Counted from the stretch's first letter, positions 43,927-54,438 are shown. The stretch: 64,000 nt of DNA from Alicyclobacillus pomorum DSM 14955 (GCF_000472905.1 NZ_AXAR01000009.1:80193-144192); one strand, 5' to 3'. Notes: generated by a model not told the origin, from the sequence alone. Translations and numbers: made by a program.

Positions 43927-46150
43927 CGTCGCGCTCTCGGCGCCATTTCGAATCTTCACGGCCATCCTCTCTGCGCTCTGGCTCTGGATGTTTCTCAGCC
44001 CCATGGAGCAGCTGCACCTCGTGAACCAAGCCACGTCGTTTGCCATGGTCTTTCTCGGCCTGCTGGTGGCGCAAATGACGCCTTGGCGCTGGCTGCGTGG
44101 CATCGCCGCGTTTGTCGTGACGGAAGCGTACATCGTCCACTACTACGCCGGTCCAGTGGGCGTTTTGCAGGGCAGCGGCCACATTGGACACGAGAACGTG
44201 GCGCAGTCCCTGATAGATATCACGCGCTATGAGTGGCAACAGGGCGTCTGGCTGTTGCACGGTACCGAGCAGGGATGGGCCGATCCGCTCCAGACCCACC
44301 TCTTTTTGTGGTGCATTTGCTGCATGTACTGGTTGATTGCGTACGCCTCTGCGAGGGTGCGGTTGTGGCTGTTTTACAACGTGTCGGCAGCCGTCCTGTT
44401 GGCCATTGTAGACGGCAACACGGCGGTGCATCCAAATTGGGCGTTGGTCGTCGTCCTCATCCTCTGTGTGTTCAACTTAGGACTTCTACAGTTTCGGAGG
44501 CTGCGGACTCGCGTGGTGCAGAGCGGGCGCGGTGCACCATCAAGGCGGTACTTTGCATCGCTTCTCGCGCTTCTGTCCATCAGTTTGACGGTGGCATGGG
44601 TTCTCCCCAAGGACGGGCCAGTCTGGGCGGATCCGGCGAAAGCCATTGCGGCTTGGCACGGGAACGGCCCTGGCGGTGCGGCTCAAAAGGTCATCGGGTA
44701 TCAGGAGAACAACGAGCATCTTGGCGGATCGTTTGTGATGAACCATGATCCCGTGCTGACCATGGTGAGCAAGTACCCGGCGTATCTCCGGGGCATGGTC
44801 TACTCGTATTACACGGGGCAGGGATGGCAACCTGGATACAACCACTTCGTGCCGGTACCTGTGGGCGAAACGTTTGCAGAGTATGGTCTGGACCAGAGGA
44901 AAGTAAAGGGGAAGCCCGTTCAACAGAAGATCACGGTGGTAGGAGAGAACTTGCGCACCAGCGTCCTGTTCGGCGCATACGCGGTTCAGCAAGTGAAAGG
45001 GAGCGGCTTCACGGACGGGGATGCGCTGGAGGTGTCCCAAGACACTGGCATTGTGTCTGTACACGGGATGCCCAAGGGGCTGACGTATACGGTGACGAGT
45101 TACGAGATGCAGACACCGGATGACACGCTGCAGAAACTTCCGCCTCTGCCGGATGAACGGGAGGCTGCGTTTCCGGTGGATATTCGCGAGACGTATCTGC
45201 AGTTGCCTGCCATTCCTGACAGAGTGCGGCAACTCGCCTATCGATTGGCCGGCAACAAACACAGTGAATACGACATCGTGACGACGGTGCGCGATTTCCT
45301 GCGGTACAACTACACGTACGAGACGCAAGGCATCCCGCAACCTGCCGCCAACCAAGACTACGTGGACCAATTTCTGTTTGACTCGAAGAAAGGGTACTGC
45401 AACAACTTCTCGACGTCCATGGCGGTGCTGTTACGGGCACTTGGCATCCCCACCCGATGGGTCACTGGCTTTGCGCCCGGTGAAGAAGATCCCTCCTACA
45501 AAGGACCGGATTTCAAGTATACTTACGAAAACGCGGATGCCCACTCATGGGTCGAAGTGTACTTCCCAAACTATGGGTGGGTGCCGTTTGATCCAACGCC
45601 GAACTTTGACCTGCCGTACTTGCCGACAGACTCGACCGCCACCCCAACGCCTGCCGTAGGCCAGACCACGACAAACATGACGGTGAATCCTCCAAAGGCG
45701 AGCAAAGTCGACAAAACGGACACCCATGCCGCGACGACAGCCAACGCTTCCATGGACTGGGGAGCATGGTTCCGGACGGTGCTTTGGGGATTGGCGATTG
45801 CGGCAGCAGTCTTGTTGGTCGGACTGTGGGTGTTTCGGCGCCGTGTGCAAGTGATGAGGTCGCAGTGGATCTGGCGACAGCTCACAGATCAGGCGATGTT
45901 ACGCGCGTTGCAACACCTGGTGAACCTACTTCGACGAATGGGTGACATTCCTCGACATAATTCGACTACTCTGCGCGATTTGAGACAGGTTGCCGAGACG
46001 TACGGTGTGGATGGGGAGGACTACCGCCACCTGGTGCAGACGGCGGAATCTTACTGGTATGGAAGAAAGACACCTTCGGAGGACGACCTGCGGAGGGCAC
46101 GGCAAACGTGGCTTCGCTGGATTCTTCGCGTCCTGCGGAGAGATTCGTAG
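43910..46150 (+). CDS. Membrane transglutaminase-like protein (TgpA/YebA type)
   Basis: This 746-residue membrane protein begins with about six N-terminal helices (to residue 220). A large extracytoplasmic region follows, with a transglutaminase-like core whose Cys-His-Asp triad lies in KKGYCNNFSTSMAVLLRALGIPTRWVTGF and ENADAHSWVEVYFPNYGWVPFDPTP. After a Thr/Pro-rich linker comes one more helix and a cytoplasmic tail with DUF4129-like features. GTG 43910 is preferred, with AGGAGGTG seven bases upstream. GTG 43901 overlaps that site. Peptide cross-linking or proteolysis at the envelope is the expected activity. Substrate unknown. Confidence 0.87.
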   Translation: MSPAYDVALSAPFRIFTAILSALWLWMFLSPMEQLHLVNQATSFAMVFLGLLVAQMTPWRWLRGIAAFVVTEAYIVHYYAGPVGVLQGSGHIGHENVAQSLIDITRYEWQQGVWLLHGTEQGWADPLQTHLFLWCICCMYWLIAYASARVRLWLFYNVSAAVLLAIVDGNTAVHPNWALVVVLILCVFNLGLLQFRRLRTRVVQSGRGAPSRRYFASLLALLSISLTVAWVLPKDGPVWADPAKAIAAWHGNGPGGAAQKVIGYQENNEHLGGSFVMNHDPVLTMVSKYPAYLRGMVYSYYTGQGWQPGYNHFVPVPVGETFAEYGLDQRKVKGKPVQQKITVVGENLRTSVLFGAYAVQQVKGSGFTDGDALEVSQDTGIVSVHGMPKGLTYTVTSYEMQTPDDTLQKLPPLPDEREAAFPVDIRETYLQLPAIPDRVRQLAYRLAGNKHSEYDIVTTVRDFLRYNYTYETQGIPQPAANQDYVDQFLFDSKKGYCNNFSTSMAVLLRALGIPTRWVTGFAPGEEDPSYKGPDFKYTYENADAHSWVEVYFPNYGWVPFDPTPNFDLPYLPTDSTATPTPAVGQTTTNMTVNPPKASKVDKTDTHAATTANASMDWGAWFRTVLWGLAIAAAVLLVGLWVFRRRVQVMRSQWIWRQLTDQAMLRALQHLVNLLRRMGDIPRHNSTTLRDLRQVAETYGVDGEDYRHLVQTAESYWYGRKTPSEDDLRRARQTWLRWILRVLRRDS

Positions 46151-46205
46151 GTGCTGCTTCGCCCGAGGATGGTCAATTCCGTGGCCGCGCGGCGTCTGCA
46201 CGACG

Positions 46206-46234
46206 TTGACGAAATAGATTCCGGAAAGTAGAAT
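46206..46234 (+). promoter_or_regulatory. Sigma-A promoter of guaA
   Basis: TTGACG (46206-46211) and TAGAAT (46229-46234) are separated by 17 bases. Transcription would start about 46241, a few bases before the guanine aptamer. Confidence 0.8.
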
Positions 46235-46252
46235 AGTGTCGAAAATTGTACA

Positions 46253-46324
46253 CGCACTCGTATAACGCTGGGAATATGGCTCAGCAGTCTCTACCGGACG
46301 ACCGGAAATCGTCCGACTACGAGG
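46253..46324 (+). promoter_or_regulatory. Purine (guanine) riboswitch aptamer
   Basis: The three-way junction is clear: P1 arms CTCGTA and TACGAG, the junction bases TATAAC, P2 GCTGGGAATATGGCTCAGC, TCTCTACC, and P3 CGGACGACCGGAAATCGTCCG with kissing-loop bases. The discriminator after P3 reads GACTAC, with C at position 74, so guanine or hypoxanthine is sensed rather than adenine. It controls guaA, whose product makes GMP. Confidence 0.96.
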
Positions 46325-46381
46325 TTTGCTTCATCAGGGAGTACGCGCTGCTACATCGACCGTGGGTGTGGCGGAGTTCAT

Positions 46382-46450
46382 CCCCGACTCCTCGTATGTC
46401 GTTTGGGTCATTTAGGAACCCTACCGGACAGCGGGAGTCGGGGATTTTTT
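46382..46450 (+). terminator. Guanine-riboswitch terminator with antiterminator
   Basis: CCCCGACTCC (46382-46391) pairs with the GGGAGTCGGGG arm (46433-46443), followed by ATTTTTT. CCTCGTA (46390-46396), at the end of the left arm, is the exact complement of TACGAGG (46318-46324), the 3' strand of P1. P1 formation and the antiterminator are therefore mutually exclusive, and guanine should cause termination. Confidence 0.9.
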
Positions 46451-46493
46451 ATTTCTGCTGAAGCGACTGCAACGAAAGAGGGAGTGTGACAAT

Positions 46494-48032
46494 ATGTCAG
46501 GCCGCGAAATGGTGGTCGTCCTCGATTTTGGGGGGCAGTACAATCAATTGATTGCCCGCCGGATTCGAGAGATGAACGTGTACTCTGAATTACTTCCGCA
46601 CACGGTCTCCGCAGAGGAACTGGCAAAGCGGAACCTCAAAGGCATCGTATTCAGCGGTGGCCCCAACAGCGTTTTTGCCGACGGCGCACCCGACGTGGAT
46701 CCAGCCATCTACAACCTGGGTGTTCCGATTCTTGGCATTTGCTACGGAATGCAGTTGTTGGCGAAACGCTTTGAAGCCCAAGTGGAGAGAGGAAAAGTCC
46801 GCGAGTACGGCCGAGCGACGTTGCTGGTCCAGTCTGCAGACAATCCGCTGTTTGACGGTCTGCCCAAGGAACAGAACGTGTGGATGAGTCACAGTGACGT
46901 GGTGACGCAAGTGCCCGCAGGGTTCCAACAGGACGCGGTCACGACGTCAGGCACCATCGCTGCCATGAGTCGGCCGGACAAGCAACTGTACGCCGTCCAA
47001 TACCATCCGGAAGTCAAGCACAGCGAATACGGTTCTCAGCTCTTATCCAACTTCTTGTTCAAGATCTGCGGCTGTGCAGGGGATTGGAACATGGCGTCTC
47101 TGGTCGATGTCGCGGTGGCGCAAATTCGCGAGCAGGTCGGAGACAAGCGTGTCCTTTGCGCGCTCTCCGGCGGCGTGGATTCATCCGTGGCTGCCGCACT
47201 GGTCCATCGGGCGATAGGAGATCAATTGACCGCCGTCTTTGTGGATCACGGATTGCTGCGCAAAGGGGAATCCGAAGCGGTCATGTCCACGCTGGGCGAA
47301 CAACTGGGCGTCAACGTGGTTCGGGTGGATGCCAAGGACCGGTTCCTCGGAAAACTGGCCGACGTGGAAGACCCGGAGCGGAAGCGCAAAATCATCGGCG
47401 AGGAGTTCATCCGCGTGTTCGAAGCGGAGTCCGAGCGGCTGGGCCCGTTCGATTACCTCGTCCAAGGGACCTTGTACACAGACATTATTGAGAGTGGTAC
47501 TGCGACGGCCGCAACCATCAAGTCACACCACAACGTCGGCGGTTTGCCGGAAGACATTCAGTTCACCATCATTGAACCCCTGCGTGAGTTGTTCAAAGAC
47601 GAGGTTCGAGCGTTGGGAGAAGTCCTCGGTTTGCCCGCGTCGCTGGTCTGGCGGCAACCGTTCCCAGGACCTGGTCTCGCCATCCGGATTATTGGCGCGG
47701 TGACGGAAGAGAAGCTGCGCGTGGTGCGCGAATCGGACGCCATCTTACGAGAAGAAATCGCCAATGCGGGCTTGGAGCGGGACGTGTGGCAGTACTTCAC
47801 CGTCCTGACGGGCGTACGCAGTGTCGGCGTCATGGGGGACGAGCGGACCTACGCACACACCATTGCGGTTCGCGCCGTGGCATCCCAGGACGGTATGACA
47901 GCCGATTGGGCGAGAATTCCGTACGACGTGTTAGAGAAGATCTCGCTGCGGATTGTCAACGAAGTGCCAGAGGTGAACCGCGTGGTCTACGACATCACGT
48001 CGAAGCCACCGGCGACCATCGAGTGGGAGTAA
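46494..48032 (+). CDS. guaA: GMP synthase (glutamine-hydrolysing)
   Basis: GuaA aminates XMP to GMP using glutamine and ATP. The N-terminal class I amidotransferase domain (residues 1-190) has its cysteine in GICYGMQLL and the His/Glu pair in [11 protein letters not shown]. The synthetase domain has the PP-loop [14 protein letters not shown] (near residue 223), and the C-terminal dimerisation domain contains [12 protein letters not shown]. It ends [13 protein letters not shown]. The length of 512 residues is normal. GAGGGAG precedes the ATG. Transcription is controlled by the guanine riboswitch upstream. Confidence 0.97.
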   Translation: MSGREMVVVLDFGGQYNQLIARRIREMNVYSELLPHTVSAEELAKRNLKGIVFSGGPNSVFADGAPDVDPAIYNLGVPILGICYGMQLLAKRFEAQVERGKVREYGRATLLVQSADNPLFDGLPKEQNVWMSHSDVVTQVPAGFQQDAVTTSGTIAAMSRPDKQLYAVQYHPEVKHSEYGSQLLSNFLFKICGCAGDWNMASLVDVAVAQIREQVGDKRVLCALSGGVDSSVAAALVHRAIGDQLTAVFVDHGLLRKGESEAVMSTLGEQLGVNVVRVDAKDRFLGKLADVEDPERKRKIIGEEFIRVFEAESERLGPFDYLVQGTLYTDIIESGTATAATIKSHHNVGGLPEDIQFTIIEPLRELFKDEVRALGEVLGLPASLVWRQPFPGPGLAIRIIGAVTEEKLRVVRESDAILREEIANAGLERDVWQYFTVLTGVRSVGVMGDERTYAHTIAVRAVASQDGMTADWARIPYDVLEKISLRIVNEVPEVNRVVYDITSKPPATIEWE

Positions 48033-48130
48033 ATCGACGTTACGTCCATTGCGCGTCATGTTGAACCAGTGGTTTGTCGTTATGTATCGCTGAGCATGTT
48101 GCAAAACGTGCATTCGAGGAGGAAACGGGT

Positions 48131-49498
48131 TTGGAAAACTTCTTTCAGTTAAAGAAGTACAACACCACCGTCGGCACGGAAATCGCTGCCGGCGTCACGA
48201 CATTCTTTACCATGGCCTACATCTTGTTTGTCAATCCACTCATTTTGAGTGGAACCGGCATGGATCCGCAGGCCGTGTTCTTCGCCACTTGTATTGGCGC
48301 AGGTGTTGTCACGTTGCTCATGGGCCTGCTGGTCAACTTCCCGATTGCCTTAGCGCCGGGCATGGGCTTGAACGCCTACTTTGCTGTTGTCGCTGCGCAC
48401 CGGCCCGGGGCGCTGATGACGTGGGAGACTGCGCTTGGCGCAGTGTTCATTTCCGGCATTGTCTTCATTATTTTGACCGTCACTCACATTCGCCAACTGC
48501 TCGTCATTGCTGTGCCGGATTCGTTGAAGTTTGCCATCACCGTCGGGATTGGCCTGTTTATCACCATTATCGGCTTCAAAGACGGCGGATTGATGTCGAT
48601 GCAGTTTATCGGCGACAAAGCGACGCAGTTTACGCCGGGGTCGTTCATTGATAACGGCTCGTGGTTGCCTGATCTCGGATCATTGCACAACACGGGCACA
48701 CTGCTTACCCTCATCGGCCTGTTGGTCATTGGTACGCTGATGGCGCTGCGCGTGCCAGCGGCTATTCTGATTGGGATTGTCATCACCACGCTGATTGGGA
48801 TTCCGTTGGGCGTGACCGACCTGAGTGGCCTGTCACACTGGTCGCTGCCGAGCTTCAACCACCTCGCAGTGGGTAAGTTGGACTTGCGCGGCGTGTTCGA
48901 CGTCGGCCTTGTCACTGCGCTGTTCACCTTTACGTTTGTGGAGTTGTTTGACACGTTCGGCACCCTGGTGGGCACGGCCACCAAAGCTGGACTCATGGAA
49001 GGCGAAGACGGAAAGCGGCGCATTGGCCGGGCCATGCTGGTGGATGCGTTTGGCGTGAGTTTCGGCGCGCTGCTCGGGACCAGCACCATCACTGCTTATA
49101 TTGAGAGTGGTTCCGGGATTGCGGCAGGAGGTCGCACGGGGCTGACGGCGGTCACCACGGGCGTCCTTTTCATCGCTTCCTTGTTGGTTGCCCCGCTCGC
49201 CCTGGTCATCCCGGCGCAGGCGACTGCACCCGCGCTCATCATCGTCGGTGTCCTGATGATGAGTGCAGTCAAGCACATCGATTGGGACAATATTGGCATT
49301 GCGTTGCCCGCGTTCCTCACCATTATTACAATGCCGCTGACGTACAGCATCTCCAACGGCATTGCCGTCGGTTTTACGTCGTTCGTCATTATCAATTTCT
49401 TCCTGTGGATTGCACGCAGGAAAGAGTATACGAAGATCCACTGGCTGATGATTATCATCGTGATTCTCGCGGTGTGGCGCTACGGTTGGATGCTGTAA
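48131..49498 (+). CDS. pbuG: NCS2-family purine permease (PbuG-like)
   Basis: This 455-residue permease with 12-14 helices belongs to the GhxP/PbuG branch of NCS2, importing hypoxanthine, guanine or adenine with protons. The family signature EIAAGVTTFFTMAYILFVNPLIL starts the protein. APGMGLNAYF, ELFDTFGTLVGTATKAGL and TAYIESGSGIAAGGRTGLTA are also present. TTG 48131 after GGAGGAAAC is chosen. The frame runs upstream to 48074 without a ribosome site. It lies 98 bases after guaA, as in B. subtilis guaA-pbuG, and may be partly co-transcribed. Confidence 0.88.
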   Translation: MENFFQLKKYNTTVGTEIAAGVTTFFTMAYILFVNPLILSGTGMDPQAVFFATCIGAGVVTLLMGLLVNFPIALAPGMGLNAYFAVVAAHRPGALMTWETALGAVFISGIVFIILTVTHIRQLLVIAVPDSLKFAITVGIGLFITIIGFKDGGLMSMQFIGDKATQFTPGSFIDNGSWLPDLGSLHNTGTLLTLIGLLVIGTLMALRVPAAILIGIVITTLIGIPLGVTDLSGLSHWSLPSFNHLAVGKLDLRGVFDVGLVTALFTFTFVELFDTFGTLVGTATKAGLMEGEDGKRRIGRAMLVDAFGVSFGALLGTSTITAYIESGSGIAAGGRTGLTAVTTGVLFIASLLVAPLALVIPAQATAPALIIVGVLMMSAVKHIDWDNIGIALPAFLTIITMPLTYSISNGIAVGFTSFVIINFFLWIARRKEYTKIHWLMIIIVILAVWRYGWML

Positions 49499-49506
49499 GG
49501 ACAACG

Positions 49507-49540
49507 GGAGGTGGTCTTTCGACCCCTCCCGTTTTTCGTG
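49507..49540 (+). terminator. Intrinsic terminator after pbuG
   Basis: ACGGGAGG with inner GGTC (49506-49518) pairs with GACCCCTCCCG (49525-49535) around TTTC, followed by TTTTT. It isolates the purE operon from upstream transcription. Confidence 0.88.
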
Positions 49541-49567
49541 CCGGCCGTTTGCCAGGTTTATCAAATT

Positions 49568-49605
49568 CCGAACAAAAATTTGATCTGGAATAAAAATGTT
49601 CGTAT
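49568..49605 (+). promoter_or_regulatory. PurR operator (PurBox pair) of the pur operon
   Basis: CGAACAAAAA (49569-49578) and AAAATGTTCG (49593-49602) form an inverted pair. The distance between CGAAC and GTTCG is 24 bases, the spacing of B. subtilis PurBoxes (16-base gap between extended boxes). PurR bound here represses unless PRPP is high. Confidence 0.88.
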
Positions 49606-49611
49606 TTTGGG

Positions 49612-49641
49612 TTGACGTGTGTTTTCTGCGGAAGGTAGACT
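49612..49641 (+). promoter_or_regulatory. Sigma-A promoter of the pur operon
   Basis: TTGACG (49612-49617) and TAGACT (49636-49641) are separated by 18 bases. It lies just downstream of the PurBox pair, which would therefore sit upstream of the -35. Confidence 0.7.
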
Positions 49642-49666
49642 GGAAGGGCAGAAAGGAGTGCCGTGC

Positions 49667-50155
49667 ATGCAACCAGTCGTTGGCGTCATTATGGGGAGTC
49701 AGTCGGACTGGGACACGATGGTGAAGGCCTGCGAGGTCCTCGACGAACTGGCGATTCCCTACGAAAAAAAGGTGGTGTCTGCACACCGCACTCCAGATTG
49801 GATGTTTGAATACGCGGACACGGCGGCTGACCGGGGCTTGAAAGTCATCATCGCGGGTGCCGGCGGAGCCGCCCACTTACCAGGGATGGTGGCCGCGAAA
49901 ACCGTGCTTCCCGTCATTGGGGTGCCGGTCAAAAGCTCCGCGCTGAATGGCTTGGACTCACTGCTGTCCATCGTGCAGATGCCTGCCGGCGTGCCTGTCG
50001 CGACGGTCGCCATCGGGCCTGCGGGTGCTGCCAATGCAGGGCTGCTCGCGGCGCAGATCTTAGCGATAGACGACTTGGAGTTACGGCAAAAGCTCCAGCA
50101 ACGAAGACAGACCATGGCCGAGGCGGTGTTGGAACGTGGCAATCCTGGAGAGTAG
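49667..50155 (+). CDS. purE: N5-carboxyaminoimidazole ribonucleotide mutase
   Basis: PurE class I isomerises N5-CAIR to CAIR. The 162-residue protein has [25 protein letters not shown] (catalytic His), [27 protein letters not shown] and [22 protein letters not shown] 49667 has AAAGGAG nine bases upstream; the longer frame to 49619 runs into the promoter. It is the first gene of the 12-gene purine operon purEKBCSQLFMNHD, which has the same order as in B. subtilis, and its end overlaps purK. Confidence 0.97.
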   Translation: MQPVVGVIMGSQSDWDTMVKACEVLDELAIPYEKKVVSAHRTPDWMFEYADTAADRGLKVIIAGAGGAAHLPGMVAAKTVLPVIGVPVKSSALNGLDSLLSIVQMPAGVPVATVAIGPAGAANAGLLAAQILAIDDLELRQKLQQRRQTMAEAVLERGNPGE

Positions 50156-51329
50156 CAAGCCTGCGAAAACCGTGCATCCTGGGCAAACCATCGGAATCCT
50201 CGGCGGCGGTCAACTGGGGCGGATGATGGCGCTCGAAGCGAAGGCCATGGGTTACCGCATTGCCGTGCTCGATCCGCAACCGGATTGCCCCTGCGCTCAA
50301 GTCGCCGACACCCACATCGTGGCGCCCTACACGGACGTCTCGGCTGCGGAGGAACTGGGTCGCCAGTCCGACGTCGTCACCTACGAGTTCGAGAACGTAG
50401 ACGCGAACGTGACGGCGCGTCTCTGCGAGTGCTCCTACGTGCCGCAAGGCGCGTCTCTTCTCCACACGACGCAGCACCGCGTGCGTGAAAAGCGCGCTCT
50501 GCAAGCAGCGGGTGTCCCGATAGCGGACTACCGGGAGGTCACAACGCTGCAAGGACTGCGCCAGGCGGCGAAAGAGCTTGGGCTGCCGGCTGTACTCAAA
50601 ACCTCGGCAGGCGGCTACGACGGCAAGGGGCAATGGCGGCTGACCGCCGAGGACGACCTCGGACTTTTGTGGAGCTCCATCGCGGCCGCACAAACCATAC
50701 CGGGGCGACACGGCACAACGAAGCGCGTGGAGGAAGCCCCCTTCATCATGGAACGCCTGATTCCTTTTGAGCGGGAACTTTCGGTCATGGTGGCACGAAG
50801 CCCGCGCGGCGAGATGACGGTGTTTCCTGTGGCTGAAAATATACATGTTCATCACATATTACACATGAGCATTGTTCCGGCGCGGGTGGATGCCGAAACC
50901 GCGCGCCGAGCGCAAGAGATTGCCAAGCAAATTGCAGAATCGCTCTGCGTCGTCGGCGTGCTCGGCGTGGAGATGTTCCTGACACGGGATGGGCAGATTT
51001 TGGTCAACGAGCTCGCACCACGCCCACACAACTCTGGGCATTACACGCAAAACGCCTGTTCGACGTCTCAATTTGAGCAGCACGTCCGGGCCATCTGCAA
51101 CCTGCCGCTGGGAGACGTGAAGCTATGGAGCCCGGTGGTCATGGTCAACGTGCTGGGTCAACATCTACCATCCGTCCTGACGCATTTGAAACACTGGCCA
51201 GCCCATTGGAAGTTGCACCTCTACGGTAAGGCAGAGGCCAAACGCAACCGCAAGATGGGGCACGTCAACGTACTGTGTGACGACCTTGAGGACGGGTTGG
51301 AACAAATCAAATACGCTGGGATTTGGTAG
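50136..51329 (+). CDS. purK: N5-carboxyaminoimidazole ribonucleotide synthase
   Basis: PurK is an ATP-grasp enzyme that carboxylates AIR with bicarbonate to N5-CAIR for PurE. The 397-residue protein has an N-terminal [29 protein letters not shown], the ATP-grasp glycine loop [14 protein letters not shown], and the C-terminal [17 protein letters not shown] with metal ligands. GTG 50136 overlaps the purE end by 20 bases. The 10-15 residue tail before the Rossmann motif is slightly longer than usual. Confidence 0.96.
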   Translation: MAILESSKPAKTVHPGQTIGILGGGQLGRMMALEAKAMGYRIAVLDPQPDCPCAQVADTHIVAPYTDVSAAEELGRQSDVVTYEFENVDANVTARLCECSYVPQGASLLHTTQHRVREKRALQAAGVPIADYREVTTLQGLRQAAKELGLPAVLKTSAGGYDGKGQWRLTAEDDLGLLWSSIAAAQTIPGRHGTTKRVEEAPFIMERLIPFERELSVMVARSPRGEMTVFPVAENIHVHHILHMSIVPARVDAETARRAQEIAKQIAESLCVVGVLGVEMFLTRDGQILVNELAPRPHNSGHYTQNACSTSQFEQHVRAICNLPLGDVKLWSPVVMVNVLGQHLPSVLTHLKHWPAHWKLHLYGKAEAKRNRKMGHVNVLCDDLEDGLEQIKYAGIW

Positions 51330-51369
51330 ACTGGTCGGCGGAACAAATTCATCGGATGGAGGAACCGTC

Positions 51370-52662
51370 GTGATTGATAGGTATTCTCGCCCGGAAATGG
51401 CGAGTTTGTGGACTTTGGAACAACGGTATTACTGGTGGCTTCAAGTGGAGATCTTGGCGTGCGAAGCGTGGGCGGACCTCGGCGTCATCCCGGCGGAAGA
51501 CGTGGCAAAAATCCGGGAAAAGGCTGCGTTCGACGTGGAACGGGTCCTCGAGATTGAACAGGAAACCCGGCACGACGTGGTGGCGTTCACCCGGGCGGTA
51601 TCAGAGTCGCTGGGTCCTGAACGCAAGTGGGTGCACTACGGCCTGACGTCCACGGACGTGGTCGATACCGCACTGTCGGCGCAGATTCAGAAGGCGGTTG
51701 CCATCTTGCGCGACGACATCGGCCAATTGCTGGACACTCTGAAGACCCTGGCTGCGAACCACAAGTACACCGTGATGATGGGCCGTACGCACGGCGTCCA
51801 CGCAGAGCCTACGACGTTCGGGCTGAAGGTTGCGCTGTGGTACGCCGAAATGGTGCGGAATCTCGAACGCTTTGACGCAGCGGCCGAGCGGATGCGGTAC
51901 GGCAAAATTTCCGGCGCGGTCGGCACCTACGCCAACGTCCATCCCAAGGTCGAACAATACGTCTGCGAGAAACTGGGCCTCAAGCCAGCGCCCATCAGCA
52001 CGCAGACGCTGCAGCGCGACCGGCATGCAGAATTTGTGTTTACCTTGAGCCTCATTGGCACCACGCTGGACAAAATTGCGACGGAAATTCGCGGCCTGCA
52101 AAAATCCGAAATCCGCGAGTTGGAAGAACCGTTTTACAAGGGGCAAAAAGGCTCTTCGGCGATGCCGCACAAGCGCAATCCTGTCTCGTGTGAGCAGATC
52201 AGCGGATTGGCGCGGGTACTTCGCGGCTACGTCATCCCGGCGCTGGAAGACGTACCGCTTTGGCATGAGCGCGACATCAGCCATTCGTCCGTCGAGCGCG
52301 TCATCATTCCTGACTCCACCATTCTTGTGGACTACTTGCTAAACAGAATGAACCGCATCCTGCGCGACCTCAACGTCTATCCCGAAAACATGAAGCGCAA
52401 CATGGAGCGGACGTTTGGTCTCACCTACAGCCAGCGCGTGTTGACTGCACTGATTGACAAGGGCATCTCCCGGGAAGTGGCGTATGACACGGTCCAACCG
52501 TGTGCGATGCGTGCCTGGGAGGAGGAGCGCCCCTTCCGCGACATCATCAAGGAAGCGCCGCTCGTCAAGGAGAATCTGAGTGAACAGGAACTCGATGCCT
52601 GCTTTGACCCGAGTTGGCATCTGAAACACGTCGACACCATCTTTGAACGCCTCGGCTTATAG
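51370..52662 (+). CDS. purB: Adenylosuccinate lyase
   Basis: PurB removes fumarate twice in purine synthesis, from SAICAR and from adenylosuccinate. The 430-residue protein begins [14 protein letters not shown], has [28 protein letters not shown], and the fumarase-superfamily signature [16 protein letters not shown] around residue 262 with the catalytic serine. GTG 51370 has ATGGAGGA upstream; an in-frame start at 51277 lies inside purK. A long hairpin separates it from purC. Confidence 0.97.
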   Translation: MIDRYSRPEMASLWTLEQRYYWWLQVEILACEAWADLGVIPAEDVAKIREKAAFDVERVLEIEQETRHDVVAFTRAVSESLGPERKWVHYGLTSTDVVDTALSAQIQKAVAILRDDIGQLLDTLKTLAANHKYTVMMGRTHGVHAEPTTFGLKVALWYAEMVRNLERFDAAAERMRYGKISGAVGTYANVHPKVEQYVCEKLGLKPAPISTQTLQRDRHAEFVFTLSLIGTTLDKIATEIRGLQKSEIRELEEPFYKGQKGSSAMPHKRNPVSCEQISGLARVLRGYVIPALEDVPLWHERDISHSSVERVIIPDSTILVDYLLNRMNRILRDLNVYPENMKRNMERTFGLTYSQRVLTALIDKGISREVAYDTVQPCAMRAWEEERPFRDIIKEAPLVKENLSEQELDACFDPSWHLKHVDTIFERLGL

Positions 52663-52678
52663 AGGTTGATGTGTTGGG

Positions 52679-52728
52679 TCGGCCCCCAGTGACGCAAACG
52701 CCCAAAACGCACCGTCATCGGGGGCCGA
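52679..52728 (+). promoter_or_regulatory. Long hairpin between purB and purC
   Basis: TCGGCCCCC (52679-52687) pairs with GGGGGCCGA (52720-52728), continued inside by TGACG/CGTCA (52690-52694 and 52713-52717). Only TT follows, so termination would be partial at best. It is the only sizeable gap inside the pur operon and may set relative gene output or RNA stability. Confidence 0.6.
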
Positions 52729-52769
52729 TTTGATTCTGCCCACGTGAGCAAAAGAACGGAGTGACCATA

Positions 52770-53492
52770 GTGACCAGCAAAGGACATCTCCTGTACGAGG
52801 GAAAAGCGAAAAAGGTCTACGCGGCGGATGTGCCAGACATGTACATCGTGGAGTACAAGGACGACGCCACTGCTTTCAACGGCGAGAAACGCGGGCAAAT
52901 CCGCGGGAAAGGCAGCATCAACAACCAGATGAGCAACCGCTTGTTTGCCATGCTTGAGCAACACGGCGTTCCGACGCACTTTGTCAAGGAACTGTCGGAG
53001 GTTGAGACGCTGGTTAAATCGGTGGACATCATCCCGGTTGAAGTCGTGGTGCGAAACCTCGCGGCAGGGAGCATGGCCAAGCGGCTCGGCCTGGCTGAAG
53101 CTACGCCGCTGCAGCGCCCCATTGTGGAGTTCTACTACAAAGACGACGCGCTCGGGGATCCAATGGTCACCGAAGATCACATCACGGTCCTCGGCTGGGC
53201 CAGCCAAGGAGACCTTGCCGTGGTGCGCCAACTCGCGCTTCAAGTGAACGACGTTCTGCAAGACTTCTTCCGCACGCGAGGCGTGATTCTTGTCGATTTT
53301 AAACTCGAGTTCGGCCGCCTTCCGGACGGAAAGATTGTGCTGGCGGACGAGATCTCGCCGGACACCTGTCGGTTCTGGGACGCAAAGACCCACGACAAGT
53401 TGGACAAGGACCGCTTCCGCCGCGACCTCGGCGGAGTGGAGGAAGCGTATCAGGAAATCTTTCGACGCGTGATAGAGGAGGTCCGGGTATGA
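52770..53492 (+). CDS. purC: SAICAR synthetase
   Basis: PurC joins aspartate to CAIR with ATP to form SAICAR. The 240-residue protein begins [17 protein letters not shown], has [38 protein letters not shown], and [19 protein letters not shown] [20 protein letters not shown] 52770 is preferred because CGGAGTG lies seven bases upstream. GTG 52761 would only add MTI. It overlaps purS (ATGA). Confidence 0.96.
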   Translation: MTSKGHLLYEGKAKKVYAADVPDMYIVEYKDDATAFNGEKRGQIRGKGSINNQMSNRLFAMLEQHGVPTHFVKELSEVETLVKSVDIIPVEVVVRNLAAGSMAKRLGLAEATPLQRPIVEFYYKDDALGDPMVTEDHITVLGWASQGDLAVVRQLALQVNDVLQDFFRTRGVILVDFKLEFGRLPDGKIVLADEISPDTCRFWDAKTHDKLDKDRFRRDLGGVEEAYQEIFRRVIEEVRV

Positions 53493-53761
53493 AGGTATGG
53501 GACGTGGAAGTGAAGGTGTGGCTGAAGCCCAGCGTATTCGATCCACAAGGAAACGCCGTTGAACAGGCATTGGCGACACTTGGACACGACGGTGTGTCCA
53601 ATGTGCGGGTTGGCAAAAACCTGTCGTTGACGGTGCAAGCACCAGATGAGGCTGCTGCCAGGGCCAAGGTCGATGTCATGTGCCAGACGGTCCTCTGCAA
53701 CCTGGTCATTGAGACGTACTCGTTTACCATCCAGGAACGGACTGCGGAGGCTGCGGTATGA
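53489..53761 (+). CDS. purS: FGAM synthase subunit PurS
   Basis: PurS is the small dimeric subunit that bridges PurL and PurQ in the Bacillus-type FGAM synthase and helps channel ammonia. The 90-residue protein has [35 protein letters not shown] and a C-terminal [15 protein letters not shown] 53489 overlaps the purC stop, and its own stop overlaps purQ. Presence of purS goes with the small form of PurL downstream. Confidence 0.95.
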   Translation: MKVWDVEVKVWLKPSVFDPQGNAVEQALATLGHDGVSNVRVGKNLSLTVQAPDEAAARAKVDVMCQTVLCNLVIETYSFTIQERTAEAAV

Positions 53762-54438
53762 AGTGGGCGGTCGTAGTATTTCCGGGATCCAACTGTGACG
53801 ACGACGCTGTGGCTGCGATTCGCAGACTGGGCGATGACTCGGTCGAGAAGGTCTGGCATCTAGAGCGGGATCTCAGCGCGTACGATGCCATTGTGTTGCC
53901 AGGCGGATTCTCGTACGGCGACTACCTCCGCAGCGGCGCCATCGCTCGGTTCTCACCGGCGATGCAAGGCGTGCAGGAGGCGGCCCTCCAGGGCAAGCTG
54001 GTCATCGGCATCTGCAACGGGTTTCAGGTCTTGACCGAAGCCGGCCTGTTGCCGGGCGCGTTGCTCCGGAACGACAACCTGCAGTTTCGCTGCGAAATGG
54101 TGCGACTCACGGTTCGCAACAACACATCTCCATTCACCGCAGGTTACGAGGTTGGGCAGACCCTGTCGGTCCCGATTGCTCATGGTGAAGGACGGTACTT
54201 TGCGGACGAACAAACACTGCTCGAATTGGAGCGCAACCACCGCATTGCCTTCGAATACGAAACCAATCCGAACGGTTCTGTACGGAACATTGCGGGAATT
54301 TTGAATGAACGCGGGAACGTGCTGGGTATGATGCCACACCCCGAGCGGGCGGTGGCAAACTGGATGGGCTCGGAAGACGGACTGCAGTTGTTCGCTTCCA
54401 TGCGCCGCTACGCAAAGGAGGCAATCCACGTTGGCTGA
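53758..54438 (+). CDS. purQ: FGAM synthase glutaminase subunit PurQ
   Basis: PurQ hydrolyses glutamine to supply ammonia to PurL. It is a class I glutamine amidotransferase of 226 residues with the catalytic cysteine in [21 protein letters not shown] (about residue 87). The His/Glu pair lies in [14 protein letters not shown]. It begins [19 protein letters not shown] 53758 overlaps the purS stop and the end overlaps purL, so the three subunits are coupled. Confidence 0.96.
   Translation: MKWAVVVFPGSNCDDDAVAAIRRLGDDSVEKVWHLERDLSAYDAIVLPGGFSYGDYLRSGAIARFSPAMQGVQEAALQGKLVIGICNGFQVLTEAGLLPGALLRNDNLQFRCEMVRLTVRNNTSPFTAGYEVGQTLSVPIAHGEGRYFADEQTLLELERNHRIAFEYETNPNGSVRNIAGILNERGNVLGMMPHPERAVANWMGSEDGLQLFASMRRYAKEAIHVG

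Noticed and set aside
42535..44133. 532-codon minus-strand frame across moxR, DUF58 and transglutaminase genes
   Set aside because: It spans three clearly real, overlapping plus-strand genes and has no recognisable domain or ribosome site.
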